A DNA stretch of 13,689 bases from Candidatus Accumulibacter iunctus (GTDB taxonomy: Bacteria > Pseudomonadota > Gammaproteobacteria > Burkholderiales > Rhodocyclaceae), in assembly GCA_002345025.1 (NCBI GenBank), contig DDUX01000120.1, positions 1 to 13,689 on the forward strand, in the 5' to 3' direction. Below the pieces are notes generated by a model, which searched no databases, was not told where the DNA came from, and saw nothing but the letters and a program-made list of their open reading frames with translations. The position numbers and the translations under genes are program-made. Below, one piece after another: positions 1-8,640 of the stretch. Within the stretch, counting starts at the first letter, position 1; every line of letters begins with the position of its first letter.

Positions 1-12
1 GCGTATGGGATG

Positions 13-384
13 TTAAAGATGGGCTAGATCCCGAAGCGCATACGCTATAAGAAATGGGTCTCTGCCCATCTTTTCGATTTCTTGATCGGTAGGATTCTGG
101 CAATAGCCTTGGGAAATTACGCGTGAAACAACTCTTTGATCAACGTCTTCGCCAAGAAGAAGAGCCCTTCGGACTTCTTCATCGGACGCCCACTCGGCTA
201 ACGAGTCTCGACCGCCTTCCGCGTTCTTTGCTTCCTCAAATTCCTCGTAAATCTCAACCGGAACCTTGACGTTACCTATGCCCCCGTGGTGCTGGAGCCA
301 CTCCCAAAATTCTGGCACCCGCCCAAACTCGAAGTAATCTCTCTTCGCGTCAATGAGCGTGTTTGCATCCAGCAGATAAATCAC
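13..384 (-). CDS. DUF4411-family PIN-like protein, predicted toxin, C-terminally truncated
   Basis: Predicted PIN-fold RNase-type toxin of 123 residues. The GTG start at 384-382 gives VIYLLDANTLIDAKRDYFEF, the usual opening of DUF4411 proteins; an upstream ATG at 486 would add a tail unlike the family and overlap the preceding gene heavily. Candidate acidic metal ligands are D6 in LLDAN, E44 or E47/E48 in VEIYEEF, and D109 in GRDPFLIAYAL. Family members, from memory, run to about 150-165 residues and continue after the last motif with a VVT-type strand and a KIPDVC-like segment. Here the frame stops at TAA (15-13) soon after that motif, so roughly 35 residues are missing. It lies 13 nt downstream of the Xre/ImmA-IrrE gene on the same strand, so the two are probably cotranscribed. 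Toxin function is inferred from family and partner; the truncated form may be inactive, or the truncation may be an assembly-edge artefact. Confidence 0.75.
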   Translation of the reverse strand: MIYLLDANTLIDAKRDYFEFGRVPEFWEWLQHHGGIGNVKVPVEIYEEFEEAKNAEGGRDSLAEWASDEEVRRALLLGEDVDQRVVSRVISQGYCQNPTDQEIEKMGRDPFLIAYALRDLAHL

Positions 385-397
385 TTCTAGCACCAAC

Positions 398-1594
398 CTA
401 GGCAGCGCTAGAGTGAGAGAACAAACTCCCGACCTTGAGCGCCCTAACGCCCAAGACAATGGCAGCCTGTGTAGTAGACAATTCACCCGAGCGCATGAGC
501 CTTTCAGAGGCTCTCATTAACGCCTTCCCATTCTGCATGCGTTTAACTACAAAATAGGACGGGCCACCGTCATTCTCTCTTGCCTTTTGCTTCTGACTTT
601 CCTTGTGCGCTTTCCACTTCTCGTAGAAAAAGACGCTGAGTATTCTAAACAGATCTTGGCTCAAAACCCCCCTGTTCATTAAACGGAAAGCCACCAACGT
701 AGAACTAACTTTTAGTTCGCTGGCGAAGCGCCCAATGATCTCCGCCGCAGATTCGAACGACCGTAGAGATTCCGCAGAGAATGCAGTTGCGATTTCTGCT
801 TCAGGCACTAAGAGCTCAGACGCGACGCCATCACAGAATCTCTCTACCTCTCGTTCTGCCGCCGCCCCACTTATACCGGTCTGGCCAAGCCACAGATGTG
901 CAACCTCATGCAGCAACGTAACGGGCCAAGCGGATTTCGCATCTTGGTTATTAATGACAACAAACGGCGCAATAGGATCCGCTATTGCAAATCCACGAAA
1001 TATCTCTGCACTTAGATTCGTGTGATGGCTGCCGAGATTGCCAATGAGAACAGAGAATATTCCAAGACTCTCTATCCGCTCTCTGAGATATCGGAAAGCC
1101 TCTTCTTGGCTATGCTTAGATCTATACGCAGCCAAATCAAAGGCAGATGCAGTTCTAATTTGACTGACAAGGCCATGGGAACCCTGCGCCAACGAGTAGG
1201 AGCCAATAAATGCCAACCTCTCATGATCCTGCTCAGAGGCTAAAGCCTCTCTAAGAACTTCTTGCCTGGCCTTAATTCTTCGAACCAGAGTATCGACCAT
1301 TGCATTTTCGGATGGATCAACCGCACGATGTATTGTTCGAAAATCCTCGCCCCGATCAGCCCGTTCAGGCGGGGCATCCAAGTAGAAAGTCAGGAGTGGG
1401 CGCCGATACTGCTTAGACATTTTAAGAAGCAGCGGCCTAGAAGGTTCCTTCTCTCCTCGCTCATATGCCGCTAGCTTCTCTTCTCCTGTAGCAGCCTTCG
1501 CATCGGCCAAGCCCAGCCGGTGGGCAGCCTCGGATAGTTCATATCCGGCCGTCTCCCTTGCCCAAACTAGAATCTCAGGATTTATGGCTGGCAT
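398..1594 (-). CDS. Xre-type HTH plus ImmA/IrrE (M78/COG2856) metallopeptidase-like protein, predicted antitoxin
   Basis: A 398-residue protein. Residues 1-75 form a Xre-like helix-turn-helix region (ILVWARETAGY, then a YERGEKEPSRPLL segment), probably DNA-binding. Residues about 165-300 are the ImmA/IrrE peptidase region, with the zinc motif HEVAH at 229-233 and a possible third ligand in EREVERFCDGVASELLVP (E249, E251 or D255). The C-terminal segment (about 325-398) carries basic residues and a second small helical motif ending ELSTTQAAIVLGVRALKVGSL, as in long COG2856 proteins. Such proteins are often encoded beside PIN-type toxins; Makarova and colleagues predicted COG2856 as an antitoxin class, and Rv2515c/Rv2514c of M. 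tuberculosis is, from memory, the same arrangement. Likely role: antitoxin and autorepressor, perhaps with proteolytic activity. The start at 1594 is the first ATG that includes the whole HTH; no clear Shine-Dalgarno is visible. Base composition is much lower in G+C than the central genes, suggesting transfer. Confidence 0.88.
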   Translation of the reverse strand: MPAINPEILVWARETAGYELSEAAHRLGLADAKAATGEEKLAAYERGEKEPSRPLLLKMSKQYRRPLLTFYLDAPPERADRGEDFRTIHRAVDPSENAMVDTLVRRIKARQEVLREALASEQDHERLAFIGSYSLAQGSHGLVSQIRTASAFDLAAYRSKHSQEEAFRYLRERIESLGIFSVLIGNLGSHHTNLSAEIFRGFAIADPIAPFVVINNQDAKSAWPVTLLHEVAHLWLGQTGISGAAAEREVERFCDGVASELLVPEAEIATAFSAESLRSFESAAEIIGRFASELKVSSTLVAFRLMNRGVLSQDLFRILSVFFYEKWKAHKESQKQKARENDGGPSYFVVKRMQNGKALMRASERLMRSGELSTTQAAIVLGVRALKVGSLFSHSSAA

Positions 1595-1617
1595 TGTCGC
1601 TGCAATATTTCTAACTA

Positions 1618-1655
1618 TTCAGTGTTTATTTTTACTGTAGTGATGCTTTCAGTGT
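1618..1655. promoter_or_regulatory. Candidate operator half-sites over the Xre/ImmA-IrrE promoter
   Basis: TTCAGTGT occurs at 1618-1625 and again at 1648-1655, exactly 30 bp apart (about three helical turns). An inverted CAGT half (ACTG, 1634-1637) lies between them. The sites overlap or flank the proposed -10 and -35 boxes. Autoregulation by the HTH protein of this operon would fit, but eight-base repeats can arise by chance. Confidence 0.3.
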
Positions 1656-1658
1656 CAC
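1629..1658 (-). promoter_or_regulatory. Putative sigma-70 promoter of the Xre/ImmA-IrrE operon
   Basis: Read on the minus strand, GTGACA (1658-1653) is a 5/6 match to the -35 box. It is followed by 18 nt and then TAAAAA (1634-1629), a 4/6 match to the -10 box. Transcription would begin near 1622, leaving a leader of about 28 nt before the ATG at 1594. The region is AT-rich against GC-rich surroundings. Alternative -10 boxes further down cannot be excluded. Confidence 0.45.
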
Positions 1659-2092
1659 CTTCTCGCCTTGCCGCCCAACGTTCAGTGGACACCAAGACCG
1701 CGGCAGACCCCGCCGCCCCGCGGGGCGTTTGCCGGTGCAGCTTGCGCGGCGCGCCGGTGCATGACCCAGAGTCTGCAGCGCAACAGTAGAAAAAACAACG
1801 ACTTTGTTGCATGAACACCCCCAGACGTTCCGCGCTAGACACCACGGTGAGCGGAATATGCACCACACTCGACCGGGAACGACCCCTCGCTGTCGCGGCG
1901 GAGCCAGCACCCGTCGACGGAAGACCTCTTTGCTGGCGCCAGCATAGTCAGCGGAGCGCGGGTTGTCCAGATGCTCGATCCTTTGGCGCCGCGCGCTTGT
2001 CCCAGCGGTCTACGCGCCATCGAGAATGGCGCGCCCAGTCGTCGGGTGCGTCCATTCCCGTAATGACCCGAAGCGCAGTGCGCCGGAGCGCC
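1659..2092. other. Gene-free stretch with GC-rich palindromes
   Basis: No convincing gene was found on either strand. The short open frames here have no family-like motifs and arise from high G+C. The stretch contains a perfect 14-bp palindrome CGCCCCGCGGGGCG at 1714-1727 followed by TTT, a 10-bp palindrome CGGCGCGCCG near 1747, and a stem-loop at 2013-2033. AACAACGACTTTGTTGCATG around 1794-1813 vaguely resembles the ends of some insertion sequences, but no partner end or transposase remnant was found. The stretch marks the boundary between the low-GC left end and the GC-rich chromosome-like segment. Confidence 0.5.
2013..2033 (-). terminator. Perfect 8-bp stem-loop downstream of ettA, possible terminator
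   Basis: CGCGCCAT (2013-2020), a five-base loop (2021-2025) and ATGGCGCG (2026-2033) form a perfect hairpin beginning 59 nt past the ettA stop. It has no U-tract on either strand, so it may instead be an mRNA 3'-end stabiliser or simply a palindrome. Confidence 0.3.
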
Positions 2093-3757
<1,665 letters not shown>

Positions 3758-3824
3758 GGCTGTCGATCGGAAGTGGGGAAAACGGTTGCGGGATACCGGC
3801 AGCAGCACCGGCGCGGAAGGCGCG

Positions 3825-3830
3825 AGTTTA
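3825..3830 (-). promoter_or_regulatory. Possible -10 box of the ettA promoter
   Basis: On the minus strand the sequence reads GGGTAAACTCGCG; TAAACT (3830-3825) is a reasonable -10 box giving a leader of about 60 nt. No good -35 match lies at 16-18 nt, so the call rests on the -10 and its position only. Confidence 0.3.
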
Positions 3831-3907
3831 CCCGAGTCCGGCGCTGCCGACCGCACGCGATGGGAGGCGATGCGCCGGCGGCGCCGCTCGCCGGCGATGC
3901 TCGCCGA

Positions 3908-3937
3908 TTGACAGCGCTCGCAGCGGACGGGCATACT
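3908..3937 (+). promoter_or_regulatory. Sigma-70 promoter of the transglycosylase/ankyrin-propeller operon
   Basis: A perfect -35 box TTGACA (3908-3913), an 18-nt spacer and CATACT (3932-3937, 5/6) form the best promoter in the window. Transcription would start near 3944, leaving a leader of about 96 nt before the ATG at 4040. Confidence 0.7.
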
Positions 3938-4039
3938 CGGGAAGCTGCACCGGCCGGCGACGGCCGTCCATCTCGCCGCCGCAAGCCGGCCGCTGCGTCC
4001 CGCAGGCAGGCGAGGCCGCAGCCCTGAAGGCAATCCCGC

Positions 4040-4882
4040 ATGACACCCAGCACCCATCCACCAGCAGTTGCACTCGCGCGTCCGCTGCGGCCCGCCGGCC
4101 GCCGCTGCCGGTGGGCCGTGCTCGGCGGCCTGCTGCTGATGCTGCTGCAGGGCGTGCTGCCGGCCGGCGCCGCCGCCAGCATCTGGGGCTACGTCGACGA
4201 GCAGGGGATCGCGCACTTCGCGACCGAACAGCTCGATTCGCGTTACAAGCTGTTCCTGCAGGGCGACGCCGCGCGCACGTCGCTGTCGGCGCTGAGCGGG
4301 CCGGGCAAGCCGGAGTTGCTGCGCTACCTGTCGCAGCATCCCAACCTGAAGAAGTTCGAACCGCTGATCAAGCGCGCGAGCGACGAGTTTGCCGTCGATG
4401 CCGCGCTGCTGAAGGCGGTGATGGCTGCCGAATCCGCCTTCAACCCGGACGCCGTATCACCCAAGGGCGCCATCGGGCTGATGCAGGTGATGCCGGCGAC
4501 CGCCGGGCAGTACGGGCTGCAGGGTGATCGGCAGCAGAGCCTGGAGGAGAAGCTGGCCGATCCGAAGACCAACATCCGCATCGGTGCGCGTTACCTGCGC
4601 GACCTCGGCAAGCTGTTCCCGAACGATCCGCAACTGGTTCTGGCCGCCTACAACGCCGGTCAGGGAGCCGTGCAGCAGTACCGCAACCAGGTGCCGCCGT
4701 ACCCGGAAACGATGAACTACGTCCAGCTCGTGACGCAGTTCCATCAGCTCTATCAGGGCAACACGCTCACCCGCAAGGCGGCGCCGTCGTCGGTCTTCAC
4801 CCGTTCGGCTGCCGGCGGCCAGCGCATCTACATGAAGCTGCCCGGGCGGCGCGACGTCCCCGAGACGGCTCCGGCGCGCTGA
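4040..4882 (+). CDS. Exported lytic transglycosylase (SLT/GH23 domain) with N-terminal DUF4124-like segment
   Basis: A 280-residue peptidoglycan-cleaving lytic transglycosylase, predicted periplasmic. A basic N-region (RPAGRRCR) precedes a hydrophobic segment (about 25-42) and an AGAAA cleavage-like site. Residues 47-75 (SIWGYVDEQGIAHFATEQL) are DUF4124-like. The SLT domain spans about 105-235, with the probable catalytic E131 in AAESAFNP, the SPKGAIGLMQVMPATA motif (GLMQ at 146-149) and the AAYNAGQGAV motif at 202-211. The C-terminal tail is basic and proline-rich. The start is supported by GAAGG at 4026-4030, nine nt before the ATG. It cleaves the MurNAc-GlcNAc bond, forming 1,6-anhydro ends. 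Its TGA overlaps the ATG of the next gene (TGATG), so translational coupling is likely. The natural partner and substrate specificity cannot be read from sequence. Confidence 0.93.
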   Translation: MTPSTHPPAVALARPLRPAGRRCRWAVLGGLLLMLLQGVLPAGAAASIWGYVDEQGIAHFATEQLDSRYKLFLQGDAARTSLSALSGPGKPELLRYLSQHPNLKKFEPLIKRASDEFAVDAALLKAVMAAESAFNPDAVSPKGAIGLMQVMPATAGQYGLQGDRQQSLEEKLADPKTNIRIGARYLRDLGKLFPNDPQLVLAAYNAGQGAVQQYRNQVPPYPETMNYVQLVTQFHQLYQGNTLTRKAAPSSVFTRSAAGGQRIYMKLPGRRDVPETAPAR

Positions 4883-7611
4883 TGCCGAAGGGGTCTCTCC
4901 GCTCCCTGGTCCTTGGTCAACGCGTTCGCTGGCCTGGTGCGCCGGGGGCCGGCGAGTCCTCCGTCGGGCACGCCGCCGGTGCAGGAAGAGGCCTGCCGCC
5001 GGCCGCGGCGACCCTGCGGCGGGGGGCATTCATGCTGGCGGCGACGATGCTGGCTGCGCTGGCCATCGGCAGTCTCGCCGCCGAGGCGGCAGCGACCAAT
5101 GGCAACGGCCGCGAAGGTGGCAGCCCGGGTCCGCCCGGCGCAACAGCCGGACCCGGTGTGCCAGCAGGCTCCGGCGCCGCGACCGAGGGTCGGCGGACGC
5201 CCTTTGAAAGGAATGCCAGTCTGGCCGACCTGGCCGCCGGCGGTCGGCTCGATCTCGTCCGCGAGCGGCTCGCCGCGGGTGCCGACCCGAATGGAATGAC
5301 CCACGGGAGAACGGGACTGCAGCTGGCAGCCAGGCATGGCGAGGTGGAGATCATGCGTGTGCTCCTTGCTGCGGGCGCCGATGCGAACGTGGTGGCACGC
5401 GGTGATTCACTTCCGCTTTGCCTGGCGGCCGCCGGTGAATCGGCTCTTCACCAGGAGGCGGCGCTGCTGCTGTTGCAGAGCGGCGCACGGGTGTCCGACC
5501 GATGCCGCGAACACGACCGGACAACGGCGCTGATGGAGGCGTCGGCCGCAGGGCATGTCGACTTGGTCAAGGCGCTCATCGCTGCGGGCGCGGAGGTCGA
5601 CGGGGCGGACAACGTTTCGTCGACGGCCTTGAGCCGCGCCGCCGCCAAGGGCCATGCCGCGGTCGTCGCCGAGCTTATGGCAGCCGGCGCAGCCGTGGAC
5701 CAGCGGCGGGATGGACGATGGACGCCCCTCTGGCTGGCGGCGGACGCCGCGGGACTCGATCACCCGGCGTTGCGCGCACGCTACGCGGCGACCGCGAGGG
5801 AATTGCTGCGGCACGGGGCCGAGGTCGGCGCGCAGCCCGAGAACGACCCGCGGACACCGTTGCTGTGTGCCGCCACGCGACACGCCGTCGAGTTCGTGTC
5901 GCACCTCCTGGACTCCGGCGCTCGTCCCGATGACCGCGACGCGAACGGGCAGACGGCTCTGATGCATGCGGCGAACCGTGGCGATGCCGAGATGGTGTCG
6001 GTGTTGCTGGCGCATGGTGCCGACAGGACCGTGGTCGACCGATACGGGCGAACAGCGCTCGATCTCGCGCGCATGTCGGCTCATCCGGAGGTGCTGCGCG
6101 TGCTCGCTGGAGGCGAGGCGAAAGCGGCCCGGCGTTCCGCTGGCGAAGACCTTGCCGACAAGGGAACGCCGCCGCAGGCGGCGCGCAGTCTGAAGGAAGC
6201 ATGGCGGTTCGACGCGTCGGCAGTCATTTCCCGGGGCCCGTTCCTGGTCGACGATGTGCTCGTCTTCGCCGATGCGCAAGGGACGATCTTTGCGCTGCAA
6301 GCCTCGACTGGGGGCCGCATCTGGTCGTACCGCGGCGATGGGCACATCACGGCCGTTCCCTTGGCGAAGGACGGACTGCTTTTCGTTGCCGGTGTCAGGG
6401 AGCCCTCGGGTTCTGGCGCAGGCACACTCAGCGCGTTCGAGCTGTCTACGGGCAGACTCGTCTGGTCTGCCAGTTTCGCTGCCCGCATCGACAACCTTTT
6501 GTCCACTTTGCACGGGATCGTCATCCGGACGGCCAGCGGCGAGCTGGGCCTGCTCGTTGCCCGCACGGGAGAGAGCTTGTGGCGGGCAGGATTCGGGCCG
6601 GAGAGCAGCCGTCCGGTGGTGGCGGGCGATACGCTGGTTCTGGCAGCGGCGCCCCGGTATGGCACCCTGATTGGCTTGAGCCTGCCTGGCGGAGACCGGC
6701 AGTGGCAACTCGAAGCGAGCCAGCAGAACCCGCGAGCCGCACGCTTCAGGGACGGACTTCTGATGAGCTTGCCTGCCGGCGAGGCGCGCAATGCGGTTCT
6801 TTCGTATCCGGAAGACGCGGTGTTCCGCTTCGCGCTCGGTGCTTGCGAGGGAATCGCTGCCGGTCAGTCGGCGCAGGCGATCGCGAGCAACTTCGCCGGC
6901 TTCTTCGGCAGCGAACTGGCGAACGCGTTGACGGCAAGAGCCACGGCCGAACTCTGCCCGCCGGGGACACCACCGGCTGCGATCGGTGATGGTCTCGCCG
7001 GCGCTGACCGGGACCCGGGGCGAGCTGGCAGGGCAGTGACCGAGCCTGTGGGCGATGGAGCGGGAAGCGTGTTCGTCAGAGTCGAAGTCGGAGGCGCCAG
7101 TCAGATCGTCGTCGGCGTGGATGCCGCAACTGGCAGGAAGACCTTTTCGCTGGTCGTGGACGACAGGACCACCACGCCGCCAGTCACCGGCGCGGGGTTG
7201 CTGTTCGTCCATCAGCACCCGGACATTCTTGCTTTCGACGTCAGGACCGGAAGCAGACACTGGGTGCTCGACGTCCGCTATCTTGCCGGCCTGCGTCCGA
7301 CGATGAGCTTTCACGATGGGCTGCTGATCGTCGCCGGTGACACCTTGTTTGCTGTCGATACGGCGACGGGCAAGGTCCGCTGGCGAGCCAGTCAGCCATC
7401 GCCGGAAGTTGCGCTGCTTGCCGTTCGCGACGAGGTCGTCCATTGCCGCAAGTACGATGACTACTCCGGGGTCGATGCGCGTACCGGTATCGTGCTCTGG
7501 ACGATTCGTGCCGGGGAGCAGACTAGGCACAGCTCACGGGACAGCGCACATGGCATGTCGATGTTGTTCCATGCCCGCGACAAGGCCGTTTTCGGTGTCG
7601 GAGCGTGGTAG
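4882..7611 (+). CDS. Exported ankyrin-repeat / PQQ-type beta-propeller fusion protein
   Basis: A 909-residue protein of unknown function. Residues about 51-70 (MLAATMLAALAIGSLAAEAA) look like a signal peptide core, preceded by LRRGAF. The formal ATG at 4882 overlaps the upstream stop, but an internal ATG at 5032, preceded by a GGGGGG run, may be used; it would lack the basic N-region. After a Gly/Pro linker, eight or nine ankyrin repeats fill about 110-410, for example TALMEASAAGHVDLVKALIA at 214-233 and QTALMHAANRGDAEMVSVLL at 357-376. Residues about 438-909 contain propeller blades with PQQ-repeat signatures: GTIFALQASTGGRIWSY, GTLSAFELSTGRLVWSA, DILAFDVRTGSRHWVLD, DTLFAVDTATGKVRWRA and GVDARTGIVLWTI. 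A helical, Cys-containing insertion (about 650-730) interrupts the blades. No catalytic PQQ-dehydrogenase residues were recognised, so I infer a scaffold or binding protein in the periplasm. Confidence 0.85.
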   Translation: MPKGSLRSLVLGQRVRWPGAPGAGESSVGHAAGAGRGLPPAAATLRRGAFMLAATMLAALAIGSLAAEAAATNGNGREGGSPGPPGATAGPGVPAGSGAATEGRRTPFERNASLADLAAGGRLDLVRERLAAGADPNGMTHGRTGLQLAARHGEVEIMRVLLAAGADANVVARGDSLPLCLAAAGESALHQEAALLLLQSGARVSDRCREHDRTTALMEASAAGHVDLVKALIAAGAEVDGADNVSSTALSRAAAKGHAAVVAELMAAGAAVDQRRDGRWTPLWLAADAAGLDHPALRARYAATARELLRHGAEVGAQPENDPRTPLLCAATRHAVEFVSHLLDSGARPDDRDANGQTALMHAANRGDAEMVSVLLAHGADRTVVDRYGRTALDLARMSAHPEVLRVLAGGEAKAARRSAGEDLADKGTPPQAARSLKEAWRFDASAVISRGPFLVDDVLVFADAQGTIFALQASTGGRIWSYRGDGHITAVPLAKDGLLFVAGVREPSGSGAGTLSAFELSTGRLVWSASFAARIDNLLSTLHGIVIRTASGELGLLVARTGESLWRAGFGPESSRPVVAGDTLVLAAAPRYGTLIGLSLPGGDRQWQLEASQQNPRAARFRDGLLMSLPAGEARNAVLSYPEDAVFRFALGACEGIAAGQSAQAIASNFAGFFGSELANALTARATAELCPPGTPPAAIGDGLAGADRDPGRAGRAVTEPVGDGAGSVFVRVEVGGASQIVVGVDAATGRKTFSLVVDDRTTTPPVTGAGLLFVHQHPDILAFDVRTGSRHWVLDVRYLAGLRPTMSFHDGLLIVAGDTLFAVDTATGKVRWRASQPSPEVALLAVRDEVVHCRKYDDYSGVDARTGIVLWTIRAGEQTRHSSRDSAHGMSMLFHARDKAVFGVGAW

Positions 7612-7782
7612 GGCAGCCACCGCCTGCATTCGGTGCGATGAGCTTGTCACAGCCTGGATCCAGCGCGGGCGAGGAGCGATCGCTGGGCACGATGTTGGCG
7701 CAGGAGAGGATTCACAGGGGTGTCTCGACAGCCATGACCGTTTCTCCTGGCGCACGCGTGCCTTTCAACCGGACCGCGTAGC

Positions 7783-8478
7783 GTGACGCTTGTGCGGTGC
7801 CTGCCGTTGCTCCTGCTGCTCGCGGCCTCGGCATGCGCCGTGCCGGGTATCGAGCCGCAGCACGATGCGCACCGCTCGCACGACTGCCGGTCCGGGGACG
7901 TTCGCGTCGACGGCGGAACGACCGAAGACGCCCTGATCGTGTGCGCCGCTGCGCATTCCGTTTCCGCCTTCTTCCGCAACATCGGCTTGTCGCGAACTGC
8001 GGCCATCACCGTGCTTCTGGTCGACAGGATGCCGTCGGAGAACGGTGACAACGTGCTGGGCTGCTTCAACCCTGAAGACGCGCAGGTCACGGTGCTTTCC
8101 TTGCGGGCGGGCAGCGACCGCGGACGCTGGCTGGGCCAGAGCATCGACCGGACCCTCTACCACAGTCTGGTGGCGCATGAGATCGCCCACGCCCTGGCAT
8201 GGTGCAATGCTCCAGGCAATGCCCTCAGCGTGCGCGCCAGCGAGTACGTGGCGTACGTCGTCATGTTTGCGACGATGGAGTCCGGGCGCCGGGAAGCCAT
8301 CCTGGCCGATGCTCCAGGCGTCAGCTTCGACCGTGAGGGAGAAATCTCCGAGACCTTCTACTACCTGGCGCCGTCGCAGTTCGGGATTGCTGCCTACCGC
8401 CACTACCTTCGCCCGGAGAACGGAGCACGGTTTCTTCGCGCCGTGATGAGCGGCGCTGCGCTGCCAGCGGTCGACTAG
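7783..8478 (+). CDS. Small exported zincin-like protein (HEIAH), possible lipoprotein
   Basis: A 231-residue protein with a GTG start (a second in-frame GTG lies at 7792). A clear signal peptide, MTLVRCLPLLLLLAASAC, ends at C18; this could be a weak lipobox (ASAC) or an ordinary cleavage site. The mature part carries HSLVAHEIAHALAW with H132, E133 and H136, followed by E154 in ASEYVAYVVMF, 18 residues after the second histidine. That spacing is what a gluzincin-type zinc peptidase would show. Several cysteines (C35, C54, C94, C141) could form disulfides. I do not recognise a named family. It follows the ankyrin/propeller gene by 171 nt with no obvious promoter or terminator between them and shares its lower G+C, so cotranscription is plausible. 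Peptidase activity is unproven; a non-catalytic zinc-site protein is the alternative. Confidence 0.75.
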   Translation: MTLVRCLPLLLLLAASACAVPGIEPQHDAHRSHDCRSGDVRVDGGTTEDALIVCAAAHSVSAFFRNIGLSRTAAITVLLVDRMPSENGDNVLGCFNPEDAQVTVLSLRAGSDRGRWLGQSIDRTLYHSLVAHEIAHALAWCNAPGNALSVRASEYVAYVVMFATMESGRREAILADAPGVSFDREGEISETFYYLAPSQFGIAAYRHYLRPENGARFLRAVMSGAALPAVD

Positions 8479-8640
8479 CCGCGCGCCCGACTTCCCCCCC
8501 CCGACCACCGGCGAGAATTGCCGCACGGATCGGTGTTCAGGCACCCTCTGTCGGCACCTCCCAGGCGCTTGAACCGGTGCCATCGCTATCGAGCGACCGC
8601 CGGCCCAGGCCATGGCGTTCCTGGCGCCGAGGCCGCAATC

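Noticed and set aside
385..486. ATG at 486 as start of the DUF4411 gene
   Set aside because: It would add 34 residues with no family similarity and overlap the antitoxin gene by about 90 nt; GTG at 384 begins exactly at the conserved family N terminus.
1714..1730. Palindrome CGCCCCGCGGGGCG followed by TTT as a terminator
   Set aside because: No plus-strand gene ends upstream of it and there is no real U-run; probably chance in GC-rich DNA.
1794..1815. AACAACGACTTTGTTGCATG as an insertion-sequence end
   Set aside because: Superficially like some IS termini, but no matching inverted partner, target duplication or transposase remnant nearby.
3758..4339. Long open extension upstream of the EttA start on the minus strand
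   Set aside because: It runs through the divergent promoter region and overlaps the transglycosylase gene, with low-complexity Arg/Ala/Gly composition; the EttA N terminus at 3757 is the family start.
5407..7530. 707-codon open frame opposite the ankyrin/propeller gene
   Set aside because: Antisense to a gene with clear repeat signatures; no family-like motifs in the product.
7638..7781. 47-residue open frame in the gap before the zincin gene
   Set aside because: Complete ATG-to-TAG frame ending just before the GTG at 7783, but with no convincing ribosome-binding site and no recognisable motif; too weak to call.
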